Shown here piece after piece: positions 1-7,978 of a stretch of 64,000 bases of DNA; position 1 is the stretch's first letter; every line of letters begins with the position of its first letter. The notes beneath the pieces are model-generated. The model worked only from the letters and a program-made list of their open reading frames with translations, did no database searches and was not told the DNA's origin. This stretch comes from Streptomyces xanthochromogenes (GTDB taxonomy: Bacteria > Actinomycetota > Actinomycetes > Streptomycetales > Streptomycetaceae). The DNA lies in contig NZ_BMUZ01000001.1 in the NCBI RefSeq assembly GCF_014650455.1, positions 186,001 through 250,000 on the forward strand, read 5' to 3'. The translations under genes and the position numbers were made by a program.

Positions 1-39
1 CCGCCCCTTCGGCCATGTCTTTCTGTCGAAAACCACGCC

Positions 40-1218
40 TCAGTAAATCGGCTTCTCCGGCTCGATCTGGTTGACCCAGCCGATCACGCCGCCGCCGACG
101 TGCACGGCGTCGGAGAAGCCCGCGGACTTGAGGACCGCGAGGACCTCCGCCGAGCGGACGCCGGTCTTGCAGTGCAGGACGATGCGCTTGTCCTGCGGGA
201 GCGACTCCAGCGCCGTGCCCATCAGGAACTCGTTCTTCGGGATCAGCTTCGCACCCGGGATCGAGACGATCTCGTACTCGTTCGGCTCGCGGACGTCGAT
301 GATCTCGATCTTCTCGTCCGCGTCGATCCACTCCTTGAGCTGCCGGGGAGTGATCGTCGAGCCCATGGCCGCTTCCTGGGCCTCCTCGGACACGACGCCG
401 CAGAAGGCCTCGTAGTCGATGAGCTCGGTGACGGTCGGGTTCTCGCCGCAGACCGCGCAGTTGGGGTCCTTGCGGACCTTGACCTGGCGGTACTGCATCT
501 CCAGGGCGTCGTAGATCATCAGGCGGCCGACCAGCGGCTCGCCGATGCCCGCGAGGAGCTTGATGGCCTCGTTGACCTGGATGGAACCGATGGACGCGCA
601 GAGCACGCCGAGCACGCCGCCCTCGGCGCAGCTCGGAACCATGCCCGGCGGCGGGGGCTCCGGGTAGAGGCAGCGGTAGCAGGGGCCGTGCTCGGACCAG
701 AAGACCGAGGCCTGGCCGTCGAAACGGTAGATCGAACCCCACACGTACGGCTTGTTGAGCAGCACGCACGCGTCGTTGACGAGGTAGCGGGTGGCGAAGT
801 TGTCCGTGCCGTCGACGATCAGGTCGTACTGGCTGAAGATCTCCATCACGTTCTCGGCTTCGAGCCGCTCTTCGTGGAGGATCACGTTCACGTACGGGTT
901 GATGCCCTTGACCGTGTCCCGCGCGGACTCGGCCTTGGAGCGGCCGATGTCGGCCTGGCTGTGGATGATCTGCCGCTGCAGGTTCGACTCGTCGACCTCG
1001 TCGAACTCCACGATGCCGAGCGTGCCGACACCGGCGGCGGCCAGGTACATCAGAGCCGGGGAGCCGAGACCGCCGGCGCCCACGGCGAGCACCTTCGCGT
1101 TCTTCAGCCGCTTCTGCCCGTCCATCCCGACGTCGGGGATGATCAGGTGGCGCGAATACCTGCGGACCTCGTCTACGGTGAGCTCAGCTGCTGGCTCGAC
1201 CAGGGGTGGCAGTGACAC
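40..1218 (-). CDS. moeZ: Adenylyltransferase/sulfurtransferase MoeZ
   Basis: 392-residue two-domain enzyme that adenylates the C-terminal glycine of ubiquitin-like sulfur carriers (MoaD/ThiS/CysO type) and passes sulfur to them, serving molybdopterin, thiamine and cysteine pathways in the cytosol. The N-terminal ThiF/E1 domain has the nucleotide loop GAGGLGS at residues 47-53 and zinc-type CxxC pairs (C180/C183, and CAVC later). The C-terminal rhodanese domain carries catalytic C350 in HCKTGVRS. The start chosen is GTG at 1218 because GAGG lies five bases upstream and the family begins MSLPPLVEP; another in-frame GTG at 1233 has no such site. A SigmaR-type promoter lies just upstream. Confidence 0.95.
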   Translation of the reverse strand: MSLPPLVEPAAELTVDEVRRYSRHLIIPDVGMDGQKRLKNAKVLAVGAGGLGSPALMYLAAAGVGTLGIVEFDEVDESNLQRQIIHSQADIGRSKAESARDTVKGINPYVNVILHEERLEAENVMEIFSQYDLIVDGTDNFATRYLVNDACVLLNKPYVWGSIYRFDGQASVFWSEHGPCYRCLYPEPPPPGMVPSCAEGGVLGVLCASIGSIQVNEAIKLLAGIGEPLVGRLMIYDALEMQYRQVKVRKDPNCAVCGENPTVTELIDYEAFCGVVSEEAQEAAMGSTITPRQLKEWIDADEKIEIIDVREPNEYEIVSIPGAKLIPKNEFLMGTALESLPQDKRIVLHCKTGVRSAEVLAVLKSAGFSDAVHVGGGVIGWVNQIEPEKPIY

Positions 1219-1271
1219 GAGAACCTCAATCACGCGGTCGGTCGGTAAGTCAGTACGGTTGTTCTCTCCGT

Positions 1272-1297
1272 AACACTGCCACGCTCCCCCTCATTCC
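1272..1297 (-). promoter_or_regulatory. SigmaR-type promoter of moeZ
   Basis: Read on the minus strand, GGAAT (1297-1293) is followed by exactly 18 bases and then GTT (1274-1272). This is the thiol-oxidative-stress SigmaR consensus of Streptomyces, GGAAT-N18-GTT. The predicted transcription start is about 45 bases before the moeZ start. The -35 element overlaps the stop codon of the preceding gene. As I recall, the S. coelicolor moeB/moeZ gene is a reported SigmaR target, which supports the call. Confidence 0.75.
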
Positions 1298-2067
1298 GAG
1301 ATACCGGGTCCGATCCGCGAGACGATTTCGTCCCAGTAGCCGGGCAGCGCCTCGAATGCGTTGATCTGTCCGTTCCGGTGGCGCGGGCGGTCGGCCCGGT
1401 CCGTGAAGTAGATCGTGCCCGCGCCCTGCCAGCGGGCGATCCGCAGCGCCTCCTCCAGATGCGTCCTGGGCACGCCGTGCACCAGGTGGCAGAAGCGCTC
1501 CGGCGGGTAGTCGGCGGTCCATTCGGCCACTTGGGACCAGCGGTAGTCGTGCCAGGTTCCGCTGAAGGTGACCAGTTGATCGGCGGTCTCCGCGTAGCCC
1601 GGGTACGGGTGCGTGCCGTGACCGAAGACCAGGTGGGCGTCCTCGCGCAGGGCCCGGAGGGTGTCGGCGGTGCGCCGCATTTCGGGAAGCGCGTCTCTCT
1701 CCGCGGGACAGCGGTCCAGGAGGAAGCCGTCGACCCGGTACCAGTCGAGATAGCGGTGCGCCTCGGAGATCCGCTCGCCGAACGGACGGCTGCCGTGCGC
1801 CGTGTCGAGGTGGCCGAGCACCCGGATTCCCGCGTTGCGCAGTCTGCCGACCGCTTCGAGGCAGTGCGGGTCGGGCCGGCTGCCCGGGCCGCCCGGGCAG
1901 CCGCCGGAGACGTTCAGCACGGCCCAGTGCAACGGCGTTCCGGGGCGCGTGAGTTCGGCCCATTCGACGGGTGCGACCAGCGGGTGCGCGTAGCCGGGGA
2001 CGCCGAGGCCGAGCCGGGTGGAGCCGGTCGCCGCCCGCTGGCTCTGGAGACGGGTCAGATTCGGCAC
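1291..2067 (-). CDS. Spherulation-specific family 4 (Spherulin-4/GH114-like) protein
   Basis: 258 residues with the pattern of Spherulin-4 family proteins: GVPGYAHPL near the N-terminus, then a TIM-barrel-like series ending in an aromatic C-terminal segment. The family shares a fold with glycoside hydrolase family 114 (endo-alpha-1,4-polygalactosaminidase). The strand-end motif DGFLLD at 113-118 resembles the acidic active-site strand of that superfamily. No signal peptide or membrane segment is visible, so a cytosolic location is inferred. GTG start at 2067 overlaps the upstream epimerase gene by 13 bases, which indicates coupled translation. Catalysis is unproven; a carbohydrate-binding role is possible. 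Confidence 0.75.
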   Translation of the reverse strand: MPNLTRLQSQRAATGSTRLGLGVPGYAHPLVAPVEWAELTRPGTPLHWAVLNVSGGCPGGPGSRPDPHCLEAVGRLRNAGIRVLGHLDTAHGSRPFGERISEAHRYLDWYRVDGFLLDRCPAERDALPEMRRTADTLRALREDAHLVFGHGTHPYPGYAETADQLVTFSGTWHDYRWSQVAEWTADYPPERFCHLVHGVPRTHLEEALRIARWQGAGTIYFTDRADRPRHRNGQINAFEALPGYWDEIVSRIGPGISE

Positions 2068-3020
2068 GCCGCCTCCATCCAGATGTCGGCGAGCGACTCC
2101 TCCAGGTTGATCCGGGGACGCCAGCCGAGCCGGTCGCGGGCGGTGCGCACGTCCGCCTGCTGCCAGCTGCCGCAGCCGTCGGGGTACGGGGACGGCGTGG
2201 CGAGGTGTTCGAGGGCGCCCTCGCCGGAGCGCGGCGAACCGATGAGGCCGGGCCGCATGGCGGGCGGCCCGTCGAGCTCGTGCAGCGCGCCCGCGTAGCC
2301 GGCCACCCTGGCCAGCACGGCGGCCGCGTCGCGGAGCTTCACCGCGCGTCCGGTGCCGATGTTGACCACGCCCTGGGCCGCCGAGAGCGACGCGGCGTGC
2401 ACGGCCCGCGCCACATCGCGTACGTCCACGAAGTCCCGCTGCACACCGAGCCCGCCGAGCTTCAGCTCGCCGTCGCCCGACTGCATGGCGCGCCGCATCG
2501 CCTCGGCGAGCCGGCCCAGCGGGGAGCCCGCGGGGGTGCCGGGGCCGACGGGCGAGAAGACGCGCAGCACGATCGCGTCGAGCCCGGAGCCGAGGACGAG
2601 CTCGGTCGCGGCGAGCTTGGAGACGCCGTACGGGCCGCCGGGGCGCGGCACCGCGTCCTCGGCGGTGGAGGAGCCGGGCTGCGAGGGCCCGTACTCCGAC
2701 GCGCAGCCGATCTGCACCAGGCGGGCGCCGCAGCCGCTGCGCCGCAGCGCCTCGCAGACGGTGGCGACGGCGACGGTGTTGTGCCGGGTCAGCTCGCGGG
2801 CGCCGCCCCGGGTGGCTCCGGCGCAGTTGACGACGACTCCGGGGTGTACGGCGTCCAGGAAGCGCGTCAGGGCTCCCGGGCTGCCGGTGGCGAGGTCGAA
2901 CCGTACGTCGGCGTCGTCGCCGCGCCCGAGGGCGGTGAGCTGGACGGCGGGGTCGGCGAGCAGGCGGTCGGCGACGAACCGGCCGAGGTATCCGTTGGCT
3001 CCGAGCAGCAGCACCCTCAT
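2055..3020 (-). CDS. NAD-dependent epimerase/dehydratase
   Basis: 321-residue extended SDR protein. The N-terminal Rossmann motif GANGYLG (7-13) and the active-site YGVSK pair (Y131/K135) are intact. This is the architecture of nucleotide-sugar 4-epimerases and 4,6-dehydratases. Its place between a Spherulin-4/GH114-like gene and a membrane-protein/PelF pair suggests it supplies a UDP-sugar for a polysaccharide, but the exact substrate cannot be read from sequence. ATG start. The 148 bases up to the next upstream gene show no gene. Confidence 0.85.
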   Translation of the reverse strand: MRVLLLGANGYLGRFVADRLLADPAVQLTALGRGDDADVRFDLATGSPGALTRFLDAVHPGVVVNCAGATRGGARELTRHNTVAVATVCEALRRSGCGARLVQIGCASEYGPSQPGSSTAEDAVPRPGGPYGVSKLAATELVLGSGLDAIVLRVFSPVGPGTPAGSPLGRLAEAMRRAMQSGDGELKLGGLGVQRDFVDVRDVARAVHAASLSAAQGVVNIGTGRAVKLRDAAAVLARVAGYAGALHELDGPPAMRPGLIGSPRSGEGALEHLATPSPYPDGCGSWQQADVRTARDRLGWRPRINLEESLADIWMEAACRI

Positions 3021-3168
3021 CGCACGGTCCTTCCGTGCGGGCGGCGGGAGGCCGGGGGCAGGGCGGTCATGTGTCGTTCTCCTTCAATTGCCTTCTCGGC
3101 CGGCCCTCGATGGGGCGGGCGAGTCGTTCGGCGCTTCGGTGGGGTGGGCGCGTCGTTCATCGGGCGCC

Positions 3169-4233
3169 TCACTGGTCACAGTGGGCCGAGGCGCGGGCCA
3201 GTACGGCGGCGGCTCGGGCGAGCAGGGCGAGGGCGGCCGCGCCGCACACCACGGCGGGCACGGCCCCGACGCCCCAGGTTCCTGCGGCGTCGGCCACGGG
3301 CCGGCCGACGAGGGTGAGGCCGGGTAGCCGCCCGGCGAACACGGAGGACAGCGCGAGCAGTTCGGCTCCGGCCGCGGCGGCGAGCACCTTGGTGGCGGCG
3401 CCGGAGAATCCGTGGGCGGCGAGCAGCCGGGCGAGCCAGAGCAGCAGACCCAGCGCGACGCAGGCCGTGAACTCCCCTGATCCGTATGCCAGTTGGGCAG
3501 CTGCCAGGCAGACGGCCAGGCCGCCGATGAACAGCGCGGCGGTGGCCAGGAGCAGGGGCCGTGAGCGGCCCGAGAACTCCGCGAGACCGCGGCTCGAAGC
3601 GAGCTTCCTGCGCGCCTGTACGGAGAAGAGGTGCGCGCACCACATCGCGGGGGCGACGGCGAAGGCCAGGCCGGTGGCCGCCGCCGGGTCGAGCGCCCAG
3701 AGCCCGTCGGGGCCACCGCTCAGGGCGTCGGAGAGCAGCCCGTCGCCGCCGATCGCGTACGCCATGAGCCAGCCGGCGCAGATGCGGGCCAGGGGTCGGT
3801 CGCCCGGGCCCGCGCGCAGCGGGCCGCGCCGCAGGGTCAGGGTGAGGGCCACCGCGAAGGCGGCCGCGCCGAGCGCGCCGAGCGCCGGACGCACCCCGCC
3901 GGAGGTGAGCTGGACACCCGTGACGGCGAGGGTGCAGACGGCGCCCGGGAGCAGCGCCCACAAGGCCCAGGTGGCCGTTGGGCGGCTCGGCTCCGCGGCC
4001 GGGTCGGCGGTTGCGGCGTCCCGGGGCACCCGGGCGTAGAGCTCTTCGGCGAGTGAGAAGACATCGCGGTGCCGGAAGCGGGCGGCGGTCCGGTCGGTGA
4101 CGCCGTGTGCCTCCAGACCGGCCGCGATCTCCAGCGGGTCGACGGCACGTTCGCACAGTGCACGGTGGCGGTGCATGAGCGCCTTGACGGGGTCGGCGGG
4201 CCCGCGGCGGGCGGTGGTGGGCAGGTCGGTCAC
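3169..4233 (-). CDS. Polytopic integral membrane protein of the PelF cluster
   Basis: 354 residues starting at GTG 4233, which overlaps the pelF stop codon in a GTGA arrangement, so the two are translationally coupled. Roughly the first 90 residues are soluble and polar. The rest is a series of Ala/Leu-rich hydrophobic segments, about eight by eye, ending in a short polar tail. I recognise no catalytic motif. Position suggests a membrane partner of the glycosyltransferase, analogous to PelG/PelE in Gram-negative Pel systems, but it is shorter than PelG and homology is not evident by eye. Confidence 0.7.
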   Translation of the reverse strand: MTDLPTTARRGPADPVKALMHRHRALCERAVDPLEIAAGLEAHGVTDRTAARFRHRDVFSLAEELYARVPRDAATADPAAEPSRPTATWALWALLPGAVCTLAVTGVQLTSGGVRPALGALGAAAFAVALTLTLRRGPLRAGPGDRPLARICAGWLMAYAIGGDGLLSDALSGGPDGLWALDPAAATGLAFAVAPAMWCAHLFSVQARRKLASSRGLAEFSGRSRPLLLATAALFIGGLAVCLAAAQLAYGSGEFTACVALGLLLWLARLLAAHGFSGAATKVLAAAAGAELLALSSVFAGRLPGLTLVGRPVADAAGTWGVGAVPAVVCGAAALALLARAAAVLARASAHCDQ

Positions 4234-5996
4234 GCGCCCGCACCTTCCTCCGCGATGTCGAGCCGGTCGCGCGGATCGAGGCGGTCGCGCCGGTCGAGGC
4301 GCTCGCGCATGAGGACGGCGAGCGGGCCGCCGGCCCAACTCGGCGTCGGTCCCGTGGTGTTCGGTACCCGTGCCGCGGTCGGGGCGGCCCACCGTCCGGG
4401 CACGTGGGCCTCGGCGGGGTGGGCGAAGGGCCGGGGTGCGTCCGCCCGGCCGGTGCTCTCGCGATGGACCGGGTTGTGCGACATGAGCTCCAGGTAAATG
4501 CCGCGAAATGCCGCGATGTTCTGCTCGACGGTGAACAGTTCGAGCGCGCGGGCGCGGGCGGCGGCGCCCAGGCGCGCGCGCCGCTCGGGATCGTGCAGCA
4601 GGCTGAGGCAGGCATCGGCGAGGGCGCGCGGATTGCGCGGCGGCACCACCAGGCCCGTGCCGCCGATGACTTCGACGACCGCGCCGGTGTCGGTGGAGAC
4701 GGTGGCCCGGCCGCAGAACATGGCCTCGACGAGGCTGAGCGGGAAGCCCTCCACGACGCTGGACAGGACGACGACGGCGCCTGCGGCGTACGCGTCGGCC
4801 AGGTCGGGGGCCTCGGGACCGCCGAGTTCCTCGAAGGAGACCGGGTTGTCGCCGACGGCGTGGGCACCGGCCGCCTCGTCCGGGAAGAGCTGGGCGGCGA
4901 GCGCCCGGCAGTGCGCGAGGTAGCCGGCGTCCTCGTCGCCCTCGGCGGGGACGGAGACCAGGCGCAGACGGGCCTCCGGGTCGGCCCTGCGGACCTCGGC
5001 GAAGGCGTGCAGGAGCGCGACGAGGTCCTTGGCGGGCTCGATCCGGCCGACCCACACCAGGGTGTGCGGATCGCCGCCGTAGACACCCTCGCCCACGGCG
5101 TGGAAGCGGTCCGCGGACATCCCGGGGTAGACCGTGCGCAGCTTGGCGCGGTCGGCGCCGCAGCGCTCCTGCCAGCGGCGGGCGTGGGTGTTGCCGGGGG
5201 TGACCAGCTCGGCCCGTGCATACACCTCGGCGGCCAGGCGCCGCTGGAACCCTGCCTGCAACGCCCTTACGGGGGAGGCCAGTCGACCGCTCGCGAGGTA
5301 CTGGGCGCGCAGTTGGACGCCGTACTCGGTGACCAGGAGCGGGACCCCGCAGAAGCGTTTGGCCAGAAGCCCGGGCAGGGCCGCGCTGCCGCCGGACGTG
5401 GCGTGGCTGAGGTCGGCGGCGCCGAGCGCGTCGTCGCCGTACCAGTCGAGGGAGAGCGGGCGCAGGGCGCGCTCCAGGAGGCCCGCGAACGCGAGGTGGT
5501 CGGGGACCCGGGCGGCCCGGACGGCCCGGTTCGCGCCGGGCGCGCGGCAGGCGGCCTCCAGGATGCGGACGGCTGCCTCCGACCGCAGTTCACCGCCGAG
5601 CCCGCCGTGTTCCCGGGCCAGGCCCGCGAGCCCGTAGAGTCCCTCGGCGAAGCCGTCGGCCGCGCCCTGAGTCTCGTTTTCCTCCGTGCACAGGGCGGTG
5701 GCGAGGTGCCCGAAGTGGGCGGCGAATTCGCGCCGTTCGCGCCGATCGTAACCACGGGCGGTGCGCCCGCGCCCGGCGTGGTGGTGCTCGGGCGCGGCCC
5801 AGAGCGGCGCGGTGCGCACCCGGCGGACGTGGGGCGGCAGCTCGATCAGGCCCCGCTCCTCCTGCTCGCGGCTGCGGCTCAGCGCGAATATGTCGAACTC
5901 GTGCCGCGCGAGCCCGCGCACGAGCCGGTCGCACCACAGTCTCGACTCGCCGGTCGTGTACGGATAACCGCCATCCGTGAGCAGTCCGATCCGCAT
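4230..5996 (-). CDS. pelF: GT4-family glycosyltransferase, PelF type (DUF3492)
   Basis: 588 residues from ATG 5996; the family N-terminus is MRIGLLTDGGYPY. The N-terminal half is a DUF3492-like segment typical of PelF. The C-terminal half is a GT4 GT-B domain with the WVGRIEPAKDL strand and the EX7E motif (E416/E424) that binds the nucleotide sugar. PelF in Pseudomonas is the cytosolic polymerase of the Pel exopolysaccharide. The C-terminal ~90 residues are Pro/Ala-rich and then Arg/Asp-rich, ending in RLDRRDRLD-like repeats, and probably disordered. It overlaps the following membrane-protein gene by 4 bases. Confidence 0.85.
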   Translation of the reverse strand: MRIGLLTDGGYPYTTGESRLWCDRLVRGLARHEFDIFALSRSREQEERGLIELPPHVRRVRTAPLWAAPEHHHAGRGRTARGYDRRERREFAAHFGHLATALCTEENETQGAADGFAEGLYGLAGLAREHGGLGGELRSEAAVRILEAACRAPGANRAVRAARVPDHLAFAGLLERALRPLSLDWYGDDALGAADLSHATSGGSAALPGLLAKRFCGVPLLVTEYGVQLRAQYLASGRLASPVRALQAGFQRRLAAEVYARAELVTPGNTHARRWQERCGADRAKLRTVYPGMSADRFHAVGEGVYGGDPHTLVWVGRIEPAKDLVALLHAFAEVRRADPEARLRLVSVPAEGDEDAGYLAHCRALAAQLFPDEAAGAHAVGDNPVSFEELGGPEAPDLADAYAAGAVVVLSSVVEGFPLSLVEAMFCGRATVSTDTGAVVEVIGGTGLVVPPRNPRALADACLSLLHDPERRARLGAAARARALELFTVEQNIAAFRGIYLELMSHNPVHRESTGRADAPRPFAHPAEAHVPGRWAAPTAARVPNTTGPTPSWAGGPLAVLMRERLDRRDRLDPRDRLDIAEEGAGA

Positions 5997-6187
5997 GTGC
6001 GCACCCCCGATCTCCCTTGTGGGCGGCCCCCGTCGGCACCGGGGACTCGCAGCGGGAAGAACGTAAGCGGAGATGCCGATGGCGCGACGGACGGTTGTCC
6101 ATCGCGCCACCGGAAGGGGTGAATGCACGTAACTTTCCCGAGCCGGGTGCGTTCGGTCGCGCTACGGTGCCGCTCGATCACATACGG

Positions 6188-7978
6188 CTACGCCGCGGCC
6201 ACGTGCGCCTCCTCGCGCCTGGCCGCGCGGCGGACGGCGGCCAGGGCGGGGTCGAGGGACGGGACGGCGGCGAGCAGCTGCCGGGTGTACGGGTCCTTCG
6301 GCGCGCCGTAGACCACGTCCACCTCGCCCTCCTCCACGATCCGGCCCCGCCGCATCACCGCGACCCGGTCGCTGACCTGCCGCACCACGGCGAGGTCGTG
6401 CGCGACGAAGACCAGCGCGAGGCCGAGCTCGCGCTGCAACTCGGCGAGCAGAGCGGTGACTTGGGCCTGGGTGGTGACGTCGAGGGCCGATACGGGCTCG
6501 TCGCAGACGATGAGCTTCGGCTCGGCGGCCAACGCCCGTGCGATCCCGACCCGTTGGCGCTGTCCGCCGCTGAACTCGTGCGGGTAGCCGTCGTAGCGGT
6601 CCGGGTCGAGCCCGACGCGGGCCAACAGCTCGGCGACGCGGGCCCGGATTCGGGTGTCGTCGCGTTCGCCCGCGGCGCGCAACGGGTCGGCGACGGATTC
6701 GCCTATGGAACGGCGGGGGTTGAGGGAGGAGACGGGGTCCTGGAACACCATCTGGACGTCGCCGGAGCGGGTGACGTGTCCGGCGCTGGGTTCGAGCAGC
6801 CCCACGAGCATGCGGCCCAGGGTGGTCTTGCCGCTTCCGCTCTCGCCCACGATGCCGAGGGTTTCGCCCCGGCGGACGTGGAGGTCGACGCCGTCGACGG
6901 CGTCGAACGCGGCCCGGCCCCGCCCGAAGCTCTTGCTGAGCCCGACGGCCTCGATGACGACATCCCCGCCTGCGGCGGAGGCTTCCCCCACCCCACCCCT
7001 TCCCGGAAGCCTCCGGGGGGATGGGACGGCTGCGGACCGTGCATGGCTGGTCGCGCCGTTCCCCGCGCCCCTGTCGGCACCGGGGTGGGCGGGGTCTTCA
7101 GCCCGTCCGGCGTTGGAGGACGAGCCCCCTTCGGGCGCGAACGGGGTCCGGGGCAAAGCCCCGGGCGTCACGCTCGGCAGGGCCGGCGAAAGCCTCGGCA
7201 CCGCAGACAGCAGCGCCTTCGTGTACGGCTCCCGCGGGGATGCCAGGACCGGGCCCACCGGGCCCCGCTCCACCTCCCGGCCCGCCCGCATCACCAGGAC
7301 CTCGTCCACGCTCTCCGCCGCGACCCCCACGTCATGGGTGACCAGGAGCAGCCCCAGCCCCTCGTCCCGGCGCAGGTCGTGCAGCAGGTCCAGGATCTGC
7401 GCCTGGACGGTCACGTCGAGCGCCGTCGTCGGCTCGTCCGCGATCAGCAGCCGCGGCTCGCACGCCAGCGCCATCGCGATGAGCGCCCGCTGCCGCATGC
7501 CCCCGCTGAACTCGTGCGGACGGGAACGGGACTTGCGGGCGGCATCCGGGATGCCGACCCGGTCGAGCACGGTGATCGCCCGCGCCCGGGCGGCCCGCCG
7601 CGAGCCGCCCTTGTGGACCCGGTACACCTCGGCGATCTGGTCGCCGATCGTGTAGTACGGGTCGAGCGAGGACAGCGGGTCCTGGAACACCATGGCCGCC
7701 AACCCTCCCCGCAGGGATCGGAGTTCGGCGTCGGAGGCGGCGTTGACATCGATCCCGGCCACCCGGATCGTGCCCGAGACCCGCGCCCCGGTGCCCCGGT
7801 GCAGACCGAGCAGCGCGTACGCCGACGCGCTCTTGCCGGAGCCGGACTCACCGACCACGCCGAGCGCGGCGCCGGGCTGAAGGGTGAAGGAGAGGCCGTC
7901 GACGGCCCGGACGTCGCCGAAGGAGATGTGCAGGCCGGTGACCTCCACCAGCGGCGCACCAGCAGGAACCGGCGTCAT
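6188..7978 (-). CDS. Fused dipeptide/oligopeptide ABC transporter ATPase (DppD-DppF type)
   Basis: 596 residues with two complete ATPase domains. Domain 1 has Walker A GESGSGKS (43-50), FSGGMRQR signature and IADEPTTALD Walker B. Domain 2 has Walker A from residue 378, FSGGQRQR and VCDEPVSALD. It powers import of peptides, nickel or similar solutes through the two permeases encoded upstream. ATG 7978 overlaps the permease stop by 4 bases. The linker (about residues 270-340) is low-complexity and is encoded by a dispersed intergenic repeat plus a terminator-like hairpin, so the gene looks like a natural fusion of two ATPase genes. Confidence 0.9.
   Translation of the reverse strand: MTPVPAGAPLVEVTGLHISFGDVRAVDGLSFTLQPGAALGVVGESGSGKSASAYALLGLHRGTGARVSGTIRVAGIDVNAASDAELRSLRGGLAAMVFQDPLSSLDPYYTIGDQIAEVYRVHKGGSRRAARARAITVLDRVGIPDAARKSRSRPHEFSGGMRQRALIAMALACEPRLLIADEPTTALDVTVQAQILDLLHDLRRDEGLGLLLVTHDVGVAAESVDEVLVMRAGREVERGPVGPVLASPREPYTKALLSAVPRLSPALPSVTPGALPRTPFAPEGGSSSNAGRAEDPAHPGADRGAGNGATSHARSAAVPSPRRLPGRGGVGEASAAGGDVVIEAVGLSKSFGRGRAAFDAVDGVDLHVRRGETLGIVGESGSGKTTLGRMLVGLLEPSAGHVTRSGDVQMVFQDPVSSLNPRRSIGESVADPLRAAGERDDTRIRARVAELLARVGLDPDRYDGYPHEFSGGQRQRVGIARALAAEPKLIVCDEPVSALDVTTQAQVTALLAELQRELGLALVFVAHDLAVVRQVSDRVAVMRRGRIVEEGEVDVVYGAPKDPYTRQLLAAVPSLDPALAAVRRAARREEAHVAAA
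6976..7167. repeat. Dispersed A/B repeat and hairpin embedded in a coding sequence
   Basis: An 11-base inverted repeat (6976-6986 with 7005-7015) is followed by repeat module A (14-base core at 7058-7071) and module B (7099-7124). A short palindrome in the form CCGGGGC-AAA-GCCCCGG (about 7153-7169) ends it. The same A and B modules occur in intergenic DNA at 26.6-27.1 and 55.3-55.6 kb, and A alone at 21.05 and 60.1 kb. Here they lie inside the fused ATPase gene and are translated as its inter-domain linker without a stop codon. Confidence 0.85.

Noticed and set aside
100..1215. Long plus-strand open frame opposite moeZ
   Set aside because: Arg/Asp/Val/Leu-rich translation with no domain; the opposite strand encodes a clear two-domain enzyme. 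It is an artefact of high third-position GC.
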